This document shows positions 6,170 to 10,418 of a stretch of 10,418 nt of DNA, piece by piece. The stretch spans positions 1-10,418 of the forward strand of contig DAOUTY010000044.1 in the NCBI GenBank assembly GCA_030668425.1, read 5' to 3'. The notes under the pieces are model-generated. The model had not been told where the DNA came from. It ran no database searches and saw only the letters and a program-made list of their open reading frames with translations. The DNA comes from Chloroflexota bacterium. GTDB taxonomy: Bacteria; Chloroflexota; Dehalococcoidia; SZUA-161. Positions within the stretch are counted from its first letter, which is position 1. Every line of letters starts with the position of its first letter. The translations under genes and the position numbers were made by a program.

Positions 6170-8860
6170 TTGGAAGCCATTACTATCACGCTTGACGGAG
6201 TCGAGGTGGGCGGCCATCCCGGGATGACCATCCTGGATCTGGCACGAGAGTCAGGCGTAGATATACCCAGTCTCTGCCACGACCCTCTTCTTACCCCAAT
6301 CGGCGCCTGTCGCATCTGTCTGGTCGAAGACGAACGCTCAGGCAGGCTGCTGGCTTCCTGCGTTACGCCCATCGAGTCGGGAATGGTGATCAACACCCAA
6401 TCCCCCAAAGTACAAGAGCGCCGCAAGACCATAATCAAGCTCATACTGGCGAGCCATCCCGATACCTGCCTGGTCTGCGACAAGGGCAACCAGTGCGAGC
6501 TACGTAAGATCGCCTCGGACATGGGGGTCGGGTTGGTGGGCCTCCAGAAGATCCCCCTGAAAGCCACAATCGAAGAGGTTAACCCCTTCATCGAAAGGGA
6601 CTTGAGCAAGTGCATTCTATGCGCCAAGTGCATAAGAGCAGACCACGAGATCGTCGTCCAGGGTGCCATTGATTACATTGAGCGAGGATTCGCCTCAAAG
6701 CCAGCGACTCTCAACGACTCCCCGCTTGAGAACTCAGATTGCACCTTTTGTGGCGCTTGTGTAGCGATATGCCCGACTGGCGCACTAATGGAAAAGAAGC
6801 TGGTCTACAGGGGGACAACTCTAACAAATGTGTCAACTATTTGTCCATTCTGCGGCTGTGGTTGCAGCATCAACCTAGAGGTCAAGGACAACCAAATCGT
6901 GCGGGCAAGACCAGGTAAAGAGGGGGTGGTGAGCCGCGGCGCACTTTGTGTCAAGGGTAGCTACGGCTACGATTTCGTGCACAGCCCGGAAAGGCTGACA
7001 AGCCCCCTCGTCAAGGTGAACGGGGATTTCGAGGCTGTATCCTGGGACGAGGCACTAGCCAAAGTGGCCTCTGAACTCAAGCGGATAAAGGAAACCCAAG
7101 GCCCTAACAGCCTGGCTTTGCTCGGTTCCTCCAAGTGCACCAATGAGGAGAACTACCTTTTGCAGAGGTTAGCTCGGGGTGTACTGGGTACCAATAATAT
7201 TGACAACGCCAGCCGTTTATACAGTGCCCCAAGCATCGTAGGTTTGGGGTCGACTGTCGGCTTCCCCGGCACCACCAACAGTCTTAATGCCCTGGAGCAG
7301 TCAGAGGTAATAATGGTCATCGGGGCCAACCTCACCTCATCCGCCCCCGCCGTGGGATACGCTGTGAAGCGTGCAGCCAGATATAAAGGCGCCAAGCTGC
7401 TGCTTATAGACCCCCAACAAACAAATCTCTCTTCGTTTGCTCACCTCTGGCTAAGGCCCGGAGTCGGGACCGATTTGGCGCTCGTAAATGGCATGGCAAG
7501 AGTAATCGTCACCGAGGGTTTGTTAGACGAGGAGTTCGTAACCAGGAAAACAGATAACTACGAGGTGTGGAGCAAGGAGTTAGAGAAATACACGCCAGGG
7601 TATGTGGAGGAGGTCACGGGTGTACCCGGCGATGACGTAGTTCGCACTGCCCGGCTCTTCGCAGAGGCAAACCTTGCTTCAATTGTCTACGGAGATGGAA
7701 TCACCCAGCATCTAACTGGAACCGACACCGTAATTGCTCTGGCGAACTTGGCGATGCTGACCGGAAATGTTGGACTCGGTGGTGGCATCTTTGCTCTACA
7801 AAGAGACTGCAACGGGCTAGGTGCGTGCGATATGGGTGCCCTGCCCGATCTGCTCCCGGGATACCAATCCGTGGGGAATCCCCAGGCGATTAAGACGTTT
7901 GCAGACCGCTGGGACACTGACCTACCCTCCGATGGCGGACTAACAGCTATCGAAATGATCGACCACGCGATTGAGGGAAAGGTAAAAGGTATGTACATTG
8001 TGGGGGAAAACCCCGTTTTGAGTTTTCCCAACCAGAGTCTCATCAAGGAAGCTCTGACATCCCTCGATTTCCTGGTGGTTCAGGATATGTTCCTCACTGA
8101 GACAGCGAAACTGGCAAACGTGGTTCTGCCTGCGGCGAGCTTCGCCGAAAAGGAAGGCACTTTCACCAATTTTGAGGGAAGGATTCAGCGGGTGTGCAAG
8201 GTCATCGAACCCATCGGTGACAGCTTGCCAGACTGGGAAATAATTGTCCAACTGGCTAACAGCATGGGCAATCCGATGCCATATTCCTCGCTCCAGCAAG
8301 TCAAGGAAGAGATCCAGGAACTTGTTCCTCTCTATCAGGATACAGGTTATATGGACCCGGAGGCAAAGGATATGCACAGGGGTGAATTGGAGAAAGCCCC
8401 CTTGAGGAGCCGGCGCCTTTATAAAGGCCAATTCCCAAGCGGATTCGGTCGCTTCTCCCCAGTACAATACGAGCCACAGGAGGAGACGCCGAAAGACGGA
8501 TATCCCCTTACGCTGCTTACGGGGAGTGTCCTCTACCACTCTGGCACCGGTTCCAGAAGCTCCAGGTCTCCACGGCTGAGTGAATTCTCGCCAGAGTCCT
8601 ATCTAGAAATCGGGGAACCTGACGCCACGCAATTTGGGATCAGCGAGGGTGACGAGGTCAGGGTCGTCTCGCCCACAGGAGAGGTGACCGCCGTTGCTAA
8701 ATTCACTGATGTACTGCCAGAAGGGATGCTTTTCATGCCTCTTTCTTTCCCGTCAACTCCTATCAATCAACTGTTTGGCATCGCCCTCGATCCCCGGGCA
8801 AAAACCCCGGCACTCAAAGCATGTGCCGTAAAGCTAGAAAGGATCCAGCCTCGTGGATAA
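6170..8860 (+). CDS. Formate dehydrogenase alpha/NuoG-like FeS-molybdopterin subunit with altered active site
   Basis: The 896-residue protein starts at TTG 6170, six bases after AGGGAGG (6157-6163). In order: a [2Fe-2S] ferredoxin domain (C36, C47, C50, C64), a NuoG-type HisCys3 [4Fe-4S] site (H96, C100, C103, C109), a two-cluster ferredoxin (C148, C151, C154; C191, C194, C197, C201), a molybdopterin-enzyme [4Fe-4S] site (C225, C228, C232, C260) and the molybdopterin-binding domains (about 275-895). FDH landmarks are retained: SKCTNEENY, GITQHLTGTD, GACDMGALPD, LTGSVLYH. However, the Sec/Cys metal ligand is Tyr351 (TAC at 7220-7222), the next His is Ser352, and the catalytic Arg in the LRGQNN-like block is Gln544. 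The usual fourth Cys of the first ferredoxin motif is Asp158. It probably passes electrons to or from the NuoE/NuoF-like partners encoded immediately downstream, in the cytoplasm (no Tat signal seen). Automated annotation would call it formate dehydrogenase; I doubt that activity. Its true substrate is unknown. Confidence 0.9.
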   Translation: MEAITITLDGVEVGGHPGMTILDLARESGVDIPSLCHDPLLTPIGACRICLVEDERSGRLLASCVTPIESGMVINTQSPKVQERRKTIIKLILASHPDTCLVCDKGNQCELRKIASDMGVGLVGLQKIPLKATIEEVNPFIERDLSKCILCAKCIRADHEIVVQGAIDYIERGFASKPATLNDSPLENSDCTFCGACVAICPTGALMEKKLVYRGTTLTNVSTICPFCGCGCSINLEVKDNQIVRARPGKEGVVSRGALCVKGSYGYDFVHSPERLTSPLVKVNGDFEAVSWDEALAKVASELKRIKETQGPNSLALLGSSKCTNEENYLLQRLARGVLGTNNIDNASRLYSAPSIVGLGSTVGFPGTTNSLNALEQSEVIMVIGANLTSSAPAVGYAVKRAARYKGAKLLLIDPQQTNLSSFAHLWLRPGVGTDLALVNGMARVIVTEGLLDEEFVTRKTDNYEVWSKELEKYTPGYVEEVTGVPGDDVVRTARLFAEANLASIVYGDGITQHLTGTDTVIALANLAMLTGNVGLGGGIFALQRDCNGLGACDMGALPDLLPGYQSVGNPQAIKTFADRWDTDLPSDGGLTAIEMIDHAIEGKVKGMYIVGENPVLSFPNQSLIKEALTSLDFLVVQDMFLTETAKLANVVLPAASFAEKEGTFTNFEGRIQRVCKVIEPIGDSLPDWEIIVQLANSMGNPMPYSSLQQVKEEIQELVPLYQDTGYMDPEAKDMHRGELEKAPLRSRRLYKGQFPSGFGRFSPVQYEPQEETPKDGYPLTLLTGSVLYHSGTGSRSSRSPRLSEFSPESYLEIGEPDATQFGISEGDEVRVVSPTGEVTAVAKFTDVLPEGMLFMPLSFPSTPINQLFGIALDPRAKTPALKACAVKLERIQPRG

Positions 8861-9341
8861 GGTACAACAGGTGCCAAAACCCGACCTCAAACAGATAGAG
8901 GGGATCATAGCTAGCTGCAAAGATCAGAAGTGGCCCTTAATTCCCCTCCTGCAGAGGATTCAGGAAGAAGTCGGGTATATTCCTCCCGAGACTATCAACC
9001 CCATAGCCCGAGCTTTCGGATTATTCCCCTCTCAGGTGCAGGGGGTAATTACTTTCTATGAGCAGTTTTATACCACTCCCCGAGGGAGGAAGGTTGTCAG
9101 GGTGTGTCGGGGTACAGCCTGCCACGTGCGCGGTGGGAAGACCATACTCAAATTGGTGAAACAGAATCTCGGCCTCGAAGAGGGCGAGACCAGCCCCGAC
9201 CTGGAGTACACCCTGGAGACCGTCGCCTGTATAGGCGTTTGCGCCCTGGCACCCAACATAGTCATCGGGAAGGAAACCCATGGGAACATGAATCCCAAGA
9301 AGGTGTCGCAACTCTTAGGGGACAAGAAGGGCAGTGGATAA
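8853..9341 (+). CDS. NuoE-like thioredoxin-fold [2Fe-2S] subunit
   Basis: A 162-residue protein of the complex I 24 kDa/NuoE family, the usual length. It has an N-terminal helical region (about 10-70) and then a thioredoxin-like domain binding a [2Fe-2S] cluster through C85 and C90 (CRGTAC) plus C126 and C130 (CIGVC). The start is GTG 8853, overlapping the end of the large-subunit gene by 8 bases, with AAAGGA at 8838-8843, so translation is coupled. In NAD-linked hydrogenases, formate dehydrogenases and complex I, this subunit sits beside the FMN subunit and carries the off-pathway or bifurcation-related N1a-type cluster. The next gene starts one base after its stop. The assignment is secure; whether it serves FDH-like, hydrogenase-like or other activity depends on the large subunit. 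Confidence 0.94.
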   Translation: MDKVQQVPKPDLKQIEGIIASCKDQKWPLIPLLQRIQEEVGYIPPETINPIARAFGLFPSQVQGVITFYEQFYTTPRGRKVVRVCRGTACHVRGGKTILKLVKQNLGLEEGETSPDLEYTLETVACIGVCALAPNIVIGKETHGNMNPKKVSQLLGDKKGSG

Positions 9342-9342
9342 C

Positions 9343-10418
9343 ATGCAAAACCATCGCACTGTTTTGGTTTGTCAGGAAACGCCGTGTCTTTCCATGGGGT
9401 CTGAAGCTGTCTATCAGGCGCTCAAGGCGGAGGTGGAGCGGCAGGGTGTGGCAAACGCCAAGGTGGATATCAGCGGCTGTCATGGTCACGGCCTTTGCGG
9501 ACATGGCCCCAGTGTAGTCGTTGAACCCGATGGTATTTTCTATCTCCAAGTTGATGCCAAGGACGCTCCGGAGATTGTGAGTTCCCACCTTCGAGATGGC
9601 AAGCCTGTGGAGCGCCTTCTCTATCACGATCCCGTGACCGGCCAAGCCATACCACTATATTCAGACATAAAGTTTTACAAGGAACAGCAGCGCGTTATCC
9701 TGAGAAATTGCGGGCACATTAACCCCGAGAAGATCGACGACTATATTGCCCATGGTGGGTACAAGGCAGTGGAGAAGGCTCTTCTTAAGATGACACCTGA
9801 AGCGGTCATTGATGAGGTCGCAAAGTCCGGCCTCCGGGGAAGAGGCGGTGCCGGCTTCCCCACAGCACGGAAATGGCAGTTCTGCCGCAACTCCCCTGGT
9901 GAGCAGAAATACATTATCTGCAATGCCGATGAAGGCGACCCCGGGGCCTTCATGGACCGCTCCATCCTGGAGGCTGACCCACATGCTGTTATCGAGGGAT
10001 TGACCATCGCCGGTTACGGTATAGGGGCAACCCAGGGCTATATCTATGTCCGTGCCGAGTATCCACTGGCGGTCAGTCGATTTTGCATCGCCCTGGAACA
10101 GGCACAGGAAAGAGGATTTCTGGGGAAGAATATCCTTGGCTCTAGCTTCGACTTCGAGGTCCATGTCAAAGAGGGCGCCGGGGCCTTCGTCTGCGGCGAA
10201 GAGACGGCCCTAATCGCTTCTATCGAAAGCCAGCGCGGAATGCCTCGTCCTCGCCCCCCGTTTCCGGCACAATCAGGCTTGGACGGAAAGCCCACCATCA
10301 TCGACAACGTGAAGACTCTGGCCACCGTCCCCGTTATCATCGACCGGGGAGCAGAATGGTTCTCCAGCCTGGGCACGGAGAAAAGCAAAGGAACAGCGGT
10401 ATTCGCACTTACGGGAAA
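9343..10418 (+). CDS. NuoF-like FMN/NAD(H)-binding subunit, 3' end outside window
   Basis: An open frame of 358 codons runs from ATG 9343, one base after the NuoE-like stop, to the right edge. Residues about 5-85 form a thioredoxin-like [2Fe-2S] domain as in HydB-type subunits, with C10, C15, C46 and C52. The last pair is spaced Cx5C (GCHGHGLCGHGP) instead of the usual Cx3C. Residues about 110 onward are the 51 kDa/NuoF domain: the FMN-binding GLRGRGGAGFPTARKW (163-178), the NADH-site block CNADEGDPGAFMDR (193-206), GAGAFVCGEETALI (278-291) and the downstream RPRPPFPA and TIIDNVKTLATVP blocks. The SLBB and C-terminal [4Fe-4S] parts lie beyond the window. It should oxidise NADH or reduce NAD+ through FMN and exchange electrons with the two preceding gene products in a soluble complex. 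A HydB-like N-terminal domain is also found in electron-bifurcating enzymes, but bifurcation cannot be decided without the missing C-terminus. Confidence 0.93.
   Translation, partial: MQNHRTVLVCQETPCLSMGSEAVYQALKAEVERQGVANAKVDISGCHGHGLCGHGPSVVVEPDGIFYLQVDAKDAPEIVSSHLRDGKPVERLLYHDPVTGQAIPLYSDIKFYKEQQRVILRNCGHINPEKIDDYIAHGGYKAVEKALLKMTPEAVIDEVAKSGLRGRGGAGFPTARKWQFCRNSPGEQKYIICNADEGDPGAFMDRSILEADPHAVIEGLTIAGYGIGATQGYIYVRAEYPLAVSRFCIALEQAQERGFLGKNILGSSFDFEVHVKEGAGAFVCGEETALIASIESQRGMPRPRPPFPAQSGLDGKPTIIDNVKTLATVPVIIDRGAEWFSSLGTEKSKGTAVFALTG

Noticed and set aside
7211..7234. Selenocysteine (in-frame TGA) or Cys codon at the FDH active site
   Set aside because: The codon is TAC (Tyr) and no TGA interrupts the frame; neighbouring residues are also changed, so a simple misread of Cys is not the best explanation.
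7940..8539. 199-codon open frame on the minus strand
   Set aside because: Entirely antisense to conserved molybdopterin-domain sequence and without recognisable family features; a shadow of codon bias.
9104..9517. 137-codon plus-strand open frame overlapping the NuoE-like and NuoF-like genes
   Set aside because: Out of frame with both; the real frames there carry all the [2Fe-2S] cysteines, and this frame has no domain signal.
9343..10418. Electron-bifurcating hydrogenase (HydABC) interpretation of the redox operon
   Set aside because: The large subunit has molybdopterin domains and no H-cluster cysteine motifs, so it is not an [FeFe]-hydrogenase; bifurcation itself stays undecided.
1..10418. 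tRNA, rRNA, CRISPR array, insertion sequence or phage genes
   Set aside because: None seen: no repeat-spacer pattern, no transposase or integrase motif, no terminal inverted repeats, and the gaps are too short or lack cloverleaf pairing.

Overview
This is a densely coded, all-plus-strand bacterial window of moderate G+C (roughly low to mid 50s percent by eye). It holds nine protein genes, the first and last cut by the window edges. The gene content is an anaerobic-type FeS/molybdopterin oxidoreductase with NADH-module subunits, a thiolase/HMG-CoA-synthase-like/DUF35 cluster, and a cytoplasmic GAF-domain NarL-type two-component system. It fits a strictly anaerobic, acyl-CoA-metabolising bacterium; a Dehalococcoidia-like Chloroflexota or a deltaproteobacterial (Desulfobacterota) lineage is my best guess. 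That taxonomic call is an inference from gene style only.

Region 1 (1-3079) is an acyl-CoA condensation/cleavage module. It has the 3' end of an SCP-x-type thiolase, then an HMG-CoA-synthase-like protein fused to a C-terminal zinc-ribbon/OB (DUF35) domain, then a complete second SCP-x-type thiolase. The two thiolase C-termini are about 72% identical over 82 residues, so they are paralogs flanking the fusion gene. The fusion protein lacks the Cys, His and Glu expected of an active HMG-CoA synthase. It therefore looks like a scaffold or CoA-handling partner of the thiolases rather than an enzyme of its own. A good sigma70-like promoter lies just upstream of it.

Region 2 (3080-6095) is regulatory. 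It has a soluble GAF/HisKA_3 sensor kinase whose gene overlaps that of a NarL/FixJ response regulator, followed by a separate protein made of two receiver domains. The first of those receivers has lost its phosphoacceptor Asp, and the protein has no DNA-binding domain. The gap before the double-receiver gene carries three CAAGGGT direct repeats spaced 21-22 bp, a possible operator.

Region 3 (6170-10418) is a three-gene oxidoreductase operon: a formate-dehydrogenase-alpha/NuoG-like large subunit, a NuoE-like [2Fe-2S] subunit and a NuoF-like FMN/NAD(H) subunit that runs off the right edge. The large subunit keeps the full FDH architecture, but the Sec/Cys metal ligand, the neighbouring His and the catalytic Arg are replaced by Tyr, Ser and Gln. 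It is thus probably not a formate dehydrogenase. It may be a molybdo/tungsto-enzyme of unknown reaction or an electron-transfer relic.

Taken together, the window suggests a regulated acyl-CoA pathway locus next to an NAD(H)-coupled redox complex of unknown substrate. The functional link between the modules is inferred from proximity alone.
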